From positions 62,001 to 126,000 of the forward strand of contig QPMI01000401.1 of assembly GCA_004431415.1 (NCBI GenBank): a stretch of DNA of 64,000 nucleotides, in the 5' to 3' direction. Below, in pieces: positions 23,201-33,539 of the stretch (the stretch's first letter is position 1; every line of letters begins with the position of its first letter). Source of the DNA: Cyanophora paradoxa (taxonomy: Eukaryota; Glaucocystophyceae; Cyanophorales; Cyanophoraceae). Below the pieces are notes generated by a model, which had not been told where the DNA came from, searched no databases, and was given only the letters and a program-made list of their open reading frames with translations. Both the position numbers and the translations under genes were made by a program.

Positions 23201-24852
23201 GGTCCCTTCTCGTACCTCCCGCCACGCGTCCCTTCGTTCTCACATGCGCGCCGCGCCGGCGGCCAGGTCAACTTCACGCGCGTCTCGAGCGGGATGAGCC
23301 CCCAGGAGACCGTTCGCCCTCCTCTCACCTTTGTACGACCCAGGCCCCCGCCCCCTCATCCCCGCACCCTCCAGGTTGCGATGCTGTCGGACGTCTTCTC
23401 GTTCTTCGACCGCGTCAACGACCGGCCCGAGTACCGCCTCGACCTCGCGCGTACCCGGGGCCCCGTTCTCCCCCCCTCCCGCCCCCCGACTCACATTTCG
23501 TTGTCAGATCAAATTCGTCGGCGATGCCGCCTTCTTCTTCACGTGCGCCCGTACCCGCCGGGAGTCCTCCCGTACCCCTCCATTCCCCGATCCGTTCTCG
23601 CAGGACGAAGCCGGCGGGTACAATGGTGGCGTTCGCGCTCGACATCCTCGCCGAGGCCCCGCCGGTACCCCTCGTCGCCATCTCCCCCCATTCCTTCATC
23701 CGCCCTCCCTGAGAATTCTTTTCGCCCGTCCAGGTGCTGCGGCGGTACAGCCCGGAGCTCGCGCTGCGGGTGGGGATCAACACCGGCATCGTCGTCGGCG
23801 GCGTCATCAACACCCGCAAGATCTCCTGGGACGTGCGCCCGTACCCCCCCCTTTCCCCCGCCGGGAAGCTTCTGCCGGCGCTGCTCGCCGGGCTGACCGT
23901 CTCCCGGCGGGGCGCAGATCTTCGGCGACGGTTCGAATCCCTGAGTATTCGTTTTCGTTGTCTTATACCCCCCCTTCTTGCCCGCAGCGGTCAACGTGGC
24001 CGCGCGCATGGTACCCCCTCTTTTGTGTGCCTACCCTTGCCATCCCCCGCTGACCGTCCCCGCCGCAGGAGAGGTCCAATACTTCCTAGTACCCCCAGCC
24101 CCCGCGGCTCGTCTTTACACTCCCTCCGCAGCACTGGCGTCCCCGGTCGGGTCCAGGTCTCTCTTAATACCTACGAGGTGCCTTACCCCCCTTTCGCGCT
24201 CGGCGTATCCCTCTCCAACTTGCTTTACCCCTCCCAGCGGGTCAAGTATCGCTTCGTGTGCGAGCCGCGGACTGTAGACGTGAAGGGCAAGGTGCGCTTA
24301 CCTCCCTGGGGCGACCCTTCCTGCAACTCCTCACGGGGGTACACAGGGCACGCTCTCGGCCTTCCTCGTCGTGGGCCGTAGCCCCCGCGCGGTTCATTCA
24401 TCCCCCTCCATTCCTCCCCCTCCCCTCTTCTTTCCCCGGTCGGATTCGAACTCGCCCTGCAGCCGAGCGCGGCGGCGGCGGGCGCCCTGGCGACGCCGAG
24501 CCCGCCGGTACCCCAGCACGAGGGGGAGGCGGGCGGCCCGTACCCCCACGGGCTCAGCTTCGCGCGGCCCGTCCCGCGCCGCGCCGCCTCCGGCCCGCCC
24601 GGGCCGGCCGCCCCGCCGGCGTTCCAGTGGACGCCCCTGCCCCCCATGCCGCCCTCCCCCCCATGCTCCTCTCCCAGCGCGTCGCCGGTACCCCCGCCGG
24701 CCCGCGATCGCGATTGCGAGCGTGAGCGCGCGGAGGGGACGGAGGGGCCGGGCCCGGGCGCGTGGATCCGGACGCTGGCGGCGTCGCCGACGCTGCGGCC
24801 GCCGGCCGGGGACGCCCCGGAGCGCAAGCGGTCCAAGGACGCCGAGGAGTAG
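14260..24852 (+). CDS. TmcB-like multi-pass membrane protein with PAS domain and class III (adenylate/guanylate) cyclase domain
   Basis: A very large, heavily spliced gene (10.6 kb). The chosen start is the ATG at 14260 (MSSGIKSTTLYGGRGKRSN); the stop TAG is at 24850-24852. In order: several hydrophobic segments (14.6-15.9 kb, for example ISIFWTCIAALCASFVALV and VPLAVFAIIGIAYASLAYLL); a helical part with LYRALLKEAPNSIRAHQAYA and AMFALHHLQDPERA, like the HAT-type repeats of protist tiny macrocysts TmcB proteins; a long disordered Ala/Pro/Ser region (17.1-17.9 kb); more membrane segments (18.15-21.25 kb); a PAS domain (DAIVVADEEGVIQ, then NPAAVAMFGYRPDEMAG, 21.66-21.83 kb) with its PAC end (FVYTFRDVTERVERERQLRA); the linker EKSERLLGGVLPPDVAARL; and the cyclase core. 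Core motifs: FIDM joined across an intron to VNFTRVSSGMSPQE, IKFVGDAAFFF, LALRVGINTGIVVGGVIN, IFGDAVNVAARM, and a terminal KGKG/TLSAFLVVGR. Both metal-site Asp motifs are present. It is probably a membrane-bound cNMP sensor. Individual exon joins are approximate. Confidence 0.75.
18370..18402 (+). repeat. CCCCG tandem repeat inside the cyclase gene
   Basis: About six CCCCG units in a row, in an apparent intron. The complementary strand is (GGGGC)n and could form G-quadruplexes. A similar run lies at 25507-25543. Confidence 0.7.
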
Positions 24853-25146
24853 CGGTATACGTAGAGTAGCTAGCGCTGGCGGTAGCGCACCCAGGGCCGG
24901 AGCTCGAGGAAGGGACGGCGGCGCAGGAATTTTGCAAGGCAAGTTTTGCACAGAAATTTTGCACAGGACTAGGCAGTGGAGAACAATTTACATAGGCGAC
25001 CCAAAAGAAGCGCCATGGGCGAAGCACGCAAACATCATGGCTCGTATTTGCGCGGCGGCGGCTCCGCGGGCGCCGGGGAAGAATCTCTAGCAAATCAAAC
25101 CAATCAAAGCGGAGCAGGCCGGGGCGGGGGCGGGCGGCGGGGCCGG
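24853..25146. other. spacer between convergent cyclase and ALG2 genes
   Basis: Separates the tail-to-tail stops of the two genes and contains a short repeat around TTTTGCA (24930-24965). It is presumably 3' UTR. No gene seen. Confidence 0.4.
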
Positions 25147-27498
25147 CTAGCGGGCGACGATGGTGGAGAGGCGGGCGGCGAAGGCGGCGAGGGAGAACTT
25201 CTCCGCCACGTGCCGCCGCGCCTGCCGCGCCGGCCCTCAGCGCCCGGCCCGGAGGCGACCCGCTAGGTCTTCCTGGGCGGGCAAGGGACCCCAGGGCCCT
25301 GGACCTAGCCTGCAGCTTCTAGAGCGCCCGGCCCGGGGCGAGGCGGGCGGGCCCTCAGCGCCCGGCCCGGGGCGAGGCGCGGGGCGACCGGCTCCTAGTA
25401 GAGGCGGACACTCTGGATCGCCTAGACCTCCCTGGGCGTGCGAGGGACCCCAGGGCCCTGACCTAGCCTCCAGCTTCTAGAAACGAGGAGGCGTGGTCTA
25501 GAGGAGGCGGGGCGGGGCGGGGCGGGGCGGGGCGGGGCGGGGCGCGCCTTGTCGCCCATCTCGCGGGCGCGGGCGGGGCTGCCGAGGAGCTCCGCGAGGG
25601 CCCCCGCCCACGCCTCCGCCCGCCCCTCCAGCAGGTACCCCGTACCCCCGTGCACCACTGCGTGAGGGGTACACTGCGGTCAGGCGCGGGACGGGCGGCG
25701 GCGGCTCGAAGGAAAGCGCAACGCGTACCGGACTCGCGGGGGCCGCCGCTGTCGGCCGCGAGCACGGGCTTCCCTGCGTTCATGCACCTGAGGCAGGGGG
25801 GCGTCAGGGAGGGGGGGAGGAGGGCAGGGGGGTACAGGGCCCGCACTCGATGGGCACGATGCCGAAGTGCTCGTTCTCGGGGGTGTACAGGACGCACTCG
25901 CAGGCCCCCAGCAGGTACCTGCCGCCGCCGAACAGTTCAGCAAGGGCAGCGAACGGAGGAGTAAACGCGTACCCCTTCTCGGCCTCGGTGCAGGCGGGGG
26001 CGAAGACGACGCGGTCGGCGGGGAGAGAGAGGGCGGCCGCCCGCGCGCGAAGCTCCTCCAGGTACTCGCTGTTCTCCGCCACGCGCTTGTCGTACCCCCC
26101 TGCCGCCCCCGTCGCGCCCGCCCCTGCGGCCGAACCGACCCGGCGCGGCCCCGCGCACCGGCGATGACGAGCTTGACGGGCGGCAGCTTCTTGCCCGTCT
26201 TCAGGAGCGCCGCGAACGCTTCCAGCGCCATCTGCGTGTGACGGGGGGCACGTCAGAGGCAGAAGGAGGGGGTGGGTACGGTGCACCTCGACGCGCTTCT
26301 TGCGCTCGAAGCGGTTGAGGGAGAGGAGGAACGGCGGCCCGGGGAGCCTGCCACCGGGTTTCAGGGGAGGAGGGGGTACAGTTGCGGGAGCGGGGGTACG
26401 GCGGACCGGTCCGTCGGGGGCGTCGATGGCGGCTTGGCCCTCACGGACGTGTCGATGGCGGGGTACAGGACCTTCGCGGGCTGCATGGGCGGGGTACGCG
26501 AGTGCGGGGACGGGCGCGGACCTCAAGGTTCGTCCGAGCGAGGCGCGGGAATGCGTCCCGGGTGATCGTTCTCGTGAACTGGCGGGACGGGTCGGCCGGG
26601 GTACGGATTTCTAAGGGAAGGGGGGACGCTCACCTCGCTGTTCACAACGACTGCGTGGGCGGATGCTGTGGGGGGGAGGGAGGGCGACTGTCAGGACGAG
26701 GCAGGGGCGGCGGGGGCGCCGGGCGCCGGCGCGCCCGTCGTGATCTCCTCGAGGAAGTCGAAGGGCCAGCGGTAGACCCGCTTCAGGAGCGAGGGCCTGC
26801 CGCGGCCGATGGGCCGGAGGGGAGGGGTACGGCGCTCCTAAGGGAAACGCACCGCGCGGAGAGGAGCTTGTCGGGGAAGTGGCAGTAGAAGACGACCTGG
26901 GGGCCCCCCGGTCGGCGAGAGCGCGGGCAGGGCGGGCGCGGGCGGCGCGCCGCGGCGCGCCTTGCACTTGGAGAGCTTGAGCATCGGGACAACGGCGGAG
27001 ACTTGGTCGCAGAAGACGGTGCGCGGGCGGAAGGGCCGCCCCGGCTCCGCCTTGAGCGGGGGCCAGCCGGCGACGGAGCGCCACAGGACGACCAGCGAGA
27101 CGAAGCACATGCGAAGGATGGCGAAGAGGATGTGGAGGCGGCGGAAGAGGTGCCGCGGGATCCAGTCGCCGAACACCTCGACTTCGAGCGTCCCTGCGTC
27201 GCGTGGGCGGGCCGCGTATGGTGCCGCAGGCGAGGCTAGCGCTGCTGCACCGTCCGCTGTCTCGGCGAAGCAGCGCCGCGGGTCATGGTGGGCGGTGAGG
27301 AAGCGGACGCGGTGCCCGAGCCGCTGGAGCCCGAGCGCGGCGTCCACGACGAGCCGCTCTGCCGTCCAGATCGGCTGTGAGCGCACGGCGCGCACGCCGG
27401 ACCGCTGGCGCCGGGCTCAAACCTGCTCCACCGATGCCCAGGTCCGGGTGCACGAACACGACGTCCACGGGCTCGCTCTTCTCCTTTGTTCGACCCAT
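25147..27498 (-). CDS. ALG2: ALG2, GDP-mannose:Man(1-2)GlcNAc2-PP-dolichol mannosyltransferase
   Basis: Adds the alpha-1,3 and alpha-1,6 mannoses to the lipid-linked oligosaccharide on the cytosolic face of the ER (family knowledge). Starts at the ATG at 27498 with VDVVFVHPDLGIGGA spliced to ERLVVDAALGLQRLGHRVRF, then TAHHDPRRCFAE, VEVFGDWIPRHLFRRLHILF, FCDQVSAVVPMLKLSKC, VVFYCHFPDKLLS, LLSLNRFERKKRVEV, GGYDKRVAENSEYLEELRAR and the glycosyltransferase family 4 catalytic EX7E region CVLYTPENEHFGIVPIECGP. It continues with CMNAGKPVLAADSGGPRES, GGTGYLLEGRAEAWAGALAE and FSLAAFAARLSTIVAR before the stop at 25147-25149. The exon order and motifs match ALG2 over its whole length. Introns are short and many begin GTACCC. 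The intron near the 3' end carries GGGGC repeats and a duplicated block. Confidence 0.9.
25264..25480. repeat. duplicated about 58-bp block within ALG2 3' intron
   Basis: The block at 25264-25323 (containing GGGACCCCAGGGCCCT and CAGCTTCTAGA) recurs at 25423-25481 with a few changes. The intervening DNA repeats GCGCCCGGCCCGG twice. It lies between the last ALG2 exons, so it is probably intronic. Confidence 0.6.
25504..25546 (+). repeat. GGGGC tandem repeat
   Basis: Seven or so GGGGC units in a row, inside an ALG2 intron. It has G-quadruplex potential and mirrors the CCCCG run in the cyclase gene. Confidence 0.75.
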
Positions 27499-28352
27499 CG
27501 CCGAGCGTTGGGCAAAGTTTTGTGGCCGAGCCCGGCGGCTCGTTGCGCACGAAGCGAGCTCTACCCCTCAGACAGCAGCTGCAGGGCCCCTTCGAATTCG
27601 CGCAGCGGCCCGTGGGTGAAGCGCGAGCGCCCCCGTATCGTATGTTATTCGCGTTGAGATCGTCTTGAGCACTCTGAGCGCGCTCTTTCCCGCTCTCCCT
27701 TCGCCGTGCGGTCATCGAACGCGCTCGCCCCCGCGCGAAAACGAAGGAGCGATGGTTCGTGCGCTTCCTCGGCATCGGTGAGCGACTCAGTGCTCACGAA
27801 GCGACCGTGGAGCGCAGGACTTCGAAGCGACCGCGCCGATGACAGCTGCTGCATGCGCAACCCACTTCAGAACGACACGGAGATTCGGCGTGCGTTCGCA
27901 TGCGAGTGCAATGCGTGTCAGAACCTGATTGCGACTTGCAGGAAGAATCAAATGCCGACTGGGCGCGCCGCCGCCGCCGCCGCCAAGCTCGGCGCGTCGC
28001 GAGGCTGCGCGGCCTGCGGTCACACGGCCGCGGTCGGCCCGGCGGCTCTCTGGCGCGTGCAGGCACTTTATTCATCGTCTTCTTGCTGACCTGCTTAAGC
28101 TTCTGCGCAGCTGCAGGGGCTCATGGTCTTGACGAAACGCGTACGCGTACGCCTGCAGCTGCGACACGCATATGCGCGCGCACGGCCGGCTCCTGTCGTC
28201 CCCTCTTCATCAGTACCAGTCCAGCCACGGATCCGACACTTCTCTAAATTTCTGACGGATTCGGCGTGCGCCACTAGTACTCTCTGATATCGATCATGCC
28301 GTTCGCGTGGTATACGTAACGTTTCGGCAGATGGCTGCCGCTGCCTTTGTTC
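27499..28352. other. intergenic region between divergent ALG2 and TPR genes
   Basis: About 850 bp between two divergent starts, so it should contain both promoters. It includes a (GCC)n run at 27969-27986 and a repeated ACGCGTACGCGTACG palindrome (28138-28152). A 5' exon of the TPR gene may be present but I could not fix one. Confidence 0.35.
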
Positions 28353-30016
28353 ATGTGCGGAGTCGACAGCGCCACCGTTCCGTTCTTGCTGCGCGGCAAG
28401 TGCACATGCAGCGAGGACTTCGTCTGCTACAGCTGCGCGCATGTCTCAATCCTCCTCCAACTGGATTTTGAGAATGCCGCGAAAGGAGTAGAAAAGGAGG
28501 AGTCCGTGCCGATCTATAAGGTGAGCGTCTTCTGCGGCCTCGCGCCCTGTGCGTACCTTGGCCGACATTGATATATATCCTGTTGCAGGAAGCTCTCGAC
28601 GGGCTGATCGAGGCTAGGGGGCGGCGGCACGCCTTGAGCGCCGCCCTCAGCCTCCGCCTCGCCCTCGCGTACGCCGGCCTCCGCCAGTACGAGCCCGCCA
28701 TAGAGCTTTACGAGGTTTGTACTTAAGCCAACGAGCTCTTCATGATCATGCGCTGACGTGTGAACGGCCGCAGTCAACGCTCGCTCTGTATGCGGAGAGC
28801 GCAGCCCTGCGCAAGACCAGCTTCCCCGGCATCCTGGGTACCCACGTCGACATACTGGCCACGCTCTACAGAGAGCTGAAGCGAGACAACGGTCCCGCCT
28901 ACAAGCGGGCCCTCCTCGTGCGTGGGCGGCCCGGGGGCCCCCTCCACCTCTAGAACCAGATCTAGATCTCTTTGATGCCCCGCTGACCCGCCGCGCGGCA
29001 GTGGATGCGCTCGTTCTGGGAGGGGTGTCTGGAGGAGGAAGAGCACAAGATCGCGCGCTCGGAGTACATGATCGCCGAGTACTTCCTCAAGACGAAGGAG
29101 TTCGACGAGGCGGAGAGCCACCTGACGGTTCCCTTTTGCCTTCAGCTTGCGCTCGGCCCAGTGAATCTCGCGGCGCTCATGATCAACCTCACGCTGCGCA
29201 GGCGGGCCTGAAGCGCGACCGCGCCTCGGGCGAGCTCAAGAAACGATTCTCGGAGCGCTGCTGCCAAGGGGTTCTCGGGCTCATCAAGTCCGTCGCCATA
29301 GACCACCACGTCAGCTCCGGGCGCTTTGAGCCCGCCCTCGAGCTTCTGCAGGTCCGCCTCGCGCCTCTGCTGTTTCTGGAGTCCGTTTTCGCGTTCGGCC
29401 TGACACTCGGCCACAGACGGCTGTCGAGGCCGCGGAACTATCGTGCGACAAGTGCTTCGAAAAAGGCCGCCAGCTCGAGACCGTCGTGGAAGCCCTCGCA
29501 GCAGCGTGCAGGTTCTTCAAGAACCGCCCGGGCATCAATATCGATGCGGCCTCCGTCATGGAGGAGGCCTGGAAGGTGCCTGGTCCCGCCCTTCCTTTGT
29601 CTTACGCCCTTCCTTTGTCTCCGACCCCGGCCCTCACTGCGCCTGCGCTTTGAATACGCAGCGGCTCGTGTCCGTGACCACGGCGCGACTGGGCGGGGAG
29701 CACAGGATGACCGCTTCGGCCCTTATGAGACTGGCCTGCTTCTACATTACCACAAAGCGGCCCCAGGAAGCCGAGCCACACGCTCGCGTCTGTCGCTTTT
29801 CGTTCAACTTTCTCCCTAGGCCTCTGCCTCGGCCGACAGCGGCGCACGCAGCGGGCGTGGGAGATCTCGGCGGCCGCGCTCGGGCCGACGAGCCCCGCAG
29901 TGGAGGAGGCGCTCGCGGTACTGGGCAGCCTCTATCGAGCCGCCCCCGACCTCAGCCGCGAGAGGGCCCGGGCCTTCCGCAGGGTGCGGGCGGGCCGTGG
30001 CCGGTTGAATAATTAG
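28353..30016 (+). CDS. TPR-repeat protein with N-terminal Cys motif
   Basis: The first recognised exon begins MCGVDSATVPFLLRGKCTCS, followed by a CYSC cluster. The chain then runs through exons of paired helices typical of tetratricopeptide repeats: ALSLRLALAYAGLRQYEPAI, TLALYAESAALRKTSF, ARSEYMIAEYFLKTKEFDEA, LLGLIKSV-type helices, DKCFEKGRQLETVVEALAAA, SALMRLACFYITTKRPQEAE and SPAVEEALAVLGSLYRAAPD. It ends LNN with the stop at 30014-30016. The motifs RPQEAE and EFDEAE are TPR-like second helices. Introns are conventional (GTGAGC, GTTTGT, GTGCGT), without the GTACCCC start. The likely role is a protein-interaction scaffold; no specific partner is indicated. The 3' exons from 29568 are duplicated at 63,051. 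Confidence 0.65.
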
Positions 30017-30345
30017 CCTCGAGCTTGGGGTGCCCATCGGCGCCGGCCAATCTAACTTGTGCCGAAGATCGAAGCGGAGTGGGTGGCTGCGAACAAACAT
30101 AACGCGGAGAGCAAGCTTCTTGTTTCTACAGGATTTGATCTGGTCGATACAGCTGCAGGCGACAAGGTAGCTACAGTCATAGCTTCTCCGCCTCCTCGTG
30201 CCGAACCGCTGACTCTGCGGGTCGACCGAAGAGATACACGGCGGACAACATCATGTCAATGAGCACGGACGGGACGTCAACCCACGTCAACCTTGCCGAT
30301 CTCAAGGCCCACCTGAGCGGCCAGTGCACGTGCTCGTCAAACTCA
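29568..30345 (+). repeat. 778-bp direct repeat, copy 1
   Basis: No mismatch was noticed between this and 63,051-63,828 (constant offset 33,483, no gap). The copy spans the 3' exons of the TPR gene, the spacer and the first coding exon of the downstream paralogue. Homology stops inside that exon, after CTCSSNS. Before 29568 the TPR gene continues; before 63,051 it does not. Confidence 0.95.
30253..30345 (+). pseudogene. truncated first exon of a TPR-gene paralogue
   Basis: Begins at the ATG at 30253 (MSMSTDGTSTHVNLADLKAH) and is cut off at the 778-bp repeat boundary just after the CTC motif that the upstream TPR gene also has near its N-terminus. The frame continues into sequence without the second Cys pair. 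The other copy (63,736 onward) continues with CDGCKARIFPVQRQFLPL, so this copy is the broken one. Confidence 0.6.
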
Positions 30346-32496
30346 ATCCGACAGGCGCCACTGCCTACGGAGCAACCCGTGGGCAGCTCATCGTCAACAT
30401 CAGCCCGGCACGATCGGCGACCAGCAGCGATGCGGGCGCATCGCCAGTAGCTCAGGAACATCATTTCAGCGTCGATCGGCGACCCCCGCGCACCGGCGGG
30501 CTCGGATCGGCGTGCGAGCGATACGCACACAGCGATCAGCCACAGCGAGCCGCCAGGCTCTCCGTCAGCGCACCGGAAACGTAGAACTAGCTCTGAAGAA
30601 CTGCTAAATGCGGTCGGACGCGCCCTCCCGTCGCCCTCGCCGACGGACGCCGCAGATCTTGTCCAGATCTCGGAGGGACAACCTCGATGCCCATGCTAGT
30701 ACGCGCGCCCCGCCGCGCCGCGCCACGCGCACGGCCTTGCGCAGATGAAAGAAGACCTGTACGATGACCGGCGACCCGCGAGCCTTGCCCAAGACCGAGG
30801 CGTACATCGAGCCTGGTCGATCGGCCGTGCTGGCTCTCGCGAGCCTTGCACTCCGAGCCCAGCGCTCCGCGCCCGAGTTCATCATAGCCTGTGCCGGCGT
30901 AGCGCACGCGCACGGCCTTCCGGGGTGCGCGCCGCGCCTCGCCCGTGAGATTTGATCTGCTGGGGTCGGCAGATTTGATCCTCTCACTGGCCAGCTGCGG
31001 ACCTCGCCTGCGCCGCGCGCCACTAAGCGCGGGCGGTCGCCGGCCACCTATAGAGAGCCAGGCGAGCCGCTCGCTCGCAGATCGTTCAGCGGAGGAGACG
31101 TGGGGCAGCCGCGTGGCTTAGCCTGGCGCCCACGGCCGCGGGCTGAGGTTCTGGCTCAGCGCGGTTACGACTGGGGCGTGCCGCTCTCGCAAACTGAGCG
31201 CAAACACGATCCGGGGGCGTCCCGGTTTCGTGCGACGTGAGCTTGCTCACCTCGGCTGCCAGAGGCACCGAGCGAAACGACCGGAGTCGATCGAAAGGCT
31301 TGCAAAACGGGACCCTCGTGGTCGCCGCGTAGCTCGCCGCCCAGAGAGCAGAGCATGCAAAACAGGACCCCCGTGGTCGCTGCGTAGCTTGCCTGACTCC
31401 CTCGGGTTCCAACGGAGTCGAGTCGAACACGAGGAAAGGCAGCGAGCCGGGACCGAGGCAGACAAGCTCGGGTTGCCGTTGCATCGCTCGCCGCCCGGAG
31501 AGCAGTAGCTCGTGCTTCAGGACCCCCGTGTCCACTGCCGCTTGCACTGTCTTCTCTCGGGTGAGGATGGAGATCTTGAGCTCGGCGCGCGTCGGCTTTG
31601 AGAAGCCTCGCTGCATGGCTGCGGGCCCCGATCGAAGCCGACGGAGCAGACATTCTGAGCGATAAGCTTGGCTTTACGCCTCGAGCTTTTCGTGAAAGAA
31701 TCTCCTCTGGAACCGATCGCGAGGCTTCCAAATGGCGGACCTGGCGCCCTTCACAGCAGAACCGAGCACTCTGAGCGGCATTCCGGTGAATGCGCTAGAG
31801 ATGCTGCGCCGGATTCCGCTGCTGCAGCCAGCCGCCGACTGTGACACGGTCACCTTGCCGCGCGTCTTCGAGGCCACGTGCACCGCCACGTTTGATCATG
31901 ATATCGATCATGAGCTGGCCAGTGGCTTGGAGATGCATACATGCCGGCCGCCCGCGGGCGACAGCTGCAGTACTATTCAGCAGCAGAACCGAGGCCTCGC
32001 GCCCAAGTTCCTTCCGGATGAGTGGAAGAGCGAGTAATATTGGATCGAGATCTAGCGGAAGCCTCGATCGCGCCAACTCAAGCCCCTTCCGGAATCGTTG
32101 CAGCCGAGCTTGCCCGAGCTTGCTGCTGCTGTGGACTATGGCCACGGATCTCGAGCCTCGGAGAGAAGAATTCTCCGAAGGAATAGCTACTAGCGTGGCT
32201 TTACGCCGTAGCTTGCAATTGATCCTGCGGCTGAGAATGTCCTCGAGACCTTGAGCAAGAGCTCATAATTAAGCGGCCTGTCTAGCTGCATGCGCAGCTG
32301 GGGAGTTCAAATGTACATGAGCAGGGACCCACCTGCTGCTTTGCGGCCAGGACCCACTCTTGCCTCGCAAAGAGAGCATGAGCCTTCTTTGGCCGATGTC
32401 TCTCTCAGCTCTCGATCTCAACGTATACGTTGTTGCCAGCGCGCGGTGCCCGGCACTGCGGCCCCGACGCCGGCCGAACGTTGACTCAGAGCTGAT
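30346..32496. other. gene-poor GC-rich segment between repeat boundary and viral element
   Basis: No supportable gene. It contains imperfect repeats (31295-31530) of a unit with GCCGCCCAGAGAGCAG and GGACCCCCGTGGTC, and the 21-bp motif starting TGATCATGATATC at 31893 that recurs at 54693 on the other side of the viral block. A 101-codon open frame at 31732-32037 starts with ATG but shows no domain. The composition matches 54.6-61 kb, so this is probably the same DNA split by the viral insertion. Confidence 0.45.
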
Positions 32497-32502
32497 CACA
32501 AT
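32497..32502 (+). repeat. target-site duplication CACAAT, left, of PLV-B
   Basis: The hexamer CACAAT directly precedes the outer TIR and recurs directly after it at 54570-54575. A 6-bp duplication is the size made by Polinton/PLV integrases. Confidence 0.9.
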
Positions 32503-32669
32503 AAAAAATGAGAGAGGACCTGATTCTGTGGCCCGCACCTCTTCACCACCCTCACTCCTCCAAACCACCCCAACCCACACACTCCAACGCCTTCCAACCC
32601 ACACACTCTTCCAATCCTTCGTTACGTCTACCCCACAACCTATCCAAACCAACCATCAAGCAACCGCTA
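32503..32669 (+). repeat. PLV-B left TIR, outer 167 bp
   Basis: A perfect inverted match to 54403-54569, including the CCGCTA target at its inner end (32664-32669). It is A/C-rich, with CCAACCCACACACTC repeated twice. It was separated from the remainder of the TIR (44095-44352) by PLV-A. Confidence 0.95.
32664..32669 (+). repeat. target-site duplication CCGCTA, left, of PLV-A
   Basis: CCGCTA immediately before PLV-A and again at 44089-44094 immediately after it. The intact right TIR of PLV-B has a single copy (TAGCGG at 54403-54408), which identifies this as the 6-bp duplication made on insertion. Confidence 0.93.
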
Positions 32670-32860
32670 AGCTGAGCTGTGAGCATTACACCCAAAAATT
32701 ACCCCAATATAATTTGCCCCTTCAAGCAATATCCGCATGATTCCCAGTAACCCAATCCCCAATCTCAGTAAATCTCAGTAAGCCTCAGTCACAATCTATT
32801 TTATTTAATCGAAGTTATATCTAAAATCTAATCAATCGAAGTTATATGCATTACACCCAA
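32670..32860 (+). repeat. PLV-A left TIR (191 bp)
   Basis: An inverted match to 43898-44088. It contains two ATCGAAGTTATAT copies and TTACACCC at 32686 and 32851. Confidence 0.93.
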
Positions 32861-33123
32861 ATTTTAGCGCCTTTTATTTACGACATTCAGTAACAACTTT
32901 ACGATTCCCGACAATCGGAAAATATCACCACCCAATAAACCCATTTAATCGAGAGATTCCCGATGAAACCTACAACAATCGAGAGATTCCCGACAATTCA
33001 CCATCGGACAATCGATGAAATACCCATTTAATCGATTGAATCCATAAAAAACAACAACCACTAAACCATTCACAGTTACACCCGTTACACTTCCACATCT
33101 CCGATTGATTCACATTACACCCA
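32861..33123. repeat. PLV-A left subterminal region with short repeats
   Basis: Non-coding AT-rich DNA just inside the left TIR. AATCGAGAGATTCCCGA occurs at 32947-32963 and 32977-32993. TTACACCC occurs at 33076 and 33115, in addition to two copies in the TIR. It resembles a protein-binding array or origin-proximal region (inference). Confidence 0.6.
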
Positions 33124-33447
33124 TCACATTCGCATAAATTGCATCCAAGTAGCAGGATTAGCAATACTTACGTCTGATTCGGAAGACATACCTTTTTGGT
33201 AATTATAACAGAATTCACAAAGTAGTCCCTGAGACATTGGTTTGAGTTTTTCAGTATCTCCACAAATCATACAACAGTTTCGGGTTCCCATTCGTTCATA
33301 CATAGCATTTGCTTTTGCCTGTTGTGAATGTGTTAATTTCAATTCGCCGACGTTTTCATTTACCATAGAAACAACCGGACGTCCACTTTTAGCGCCGACG
33401 TATTCAGTCATATTACGATGTCGTTCACTTGCTTTTCTCTTACCCAT
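33124..33447 (-). CDS. small zinc-binding protein of PLV-A
   Basis: 107 residues, start ATG at 33447-33445 (MGKRKASERHRNMTEYVGAK). The N-terminus is basic. The second half has a four-cysteine cluster, CCMICGDTEKLKPMSQ followed by LLCEFCYNY, that is CxxC-x(14)-CxxC, consistent with one zinc ion. It is transcribed outward toward the left TIR. A transcription-factor-like or regulatory role is possible, but no family was recognised. No counterpart was seen in PLV-B. Confidence 0.7.
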   Translation of the reverse strand: MGKRKASERHRNMTEYVGAKSGRPVVSMVNENVGELKLTHSQQAKANAMYERMGTRNCCMICGDTEKLKPMSQGLLCEFCYNYQKGMSSESDVSIANPATWMQFMRM

Positions 33448-33539
33448 CGTTATTACTACTTCTCAGATTCCTTTTAAACTTTGTCAAATTTTGCCCCGAT
33501 GCAAAAAATGATGTCCCAAAAAAATAACAATTAAAAACA

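Noticed and set aside
31732-32037. 101-codon ATG frame just left of the viral block
   Set aside because: It contains the palindromic repeat motif of the surrounding non-coding DNA and shows no domain, so it is probably chance.
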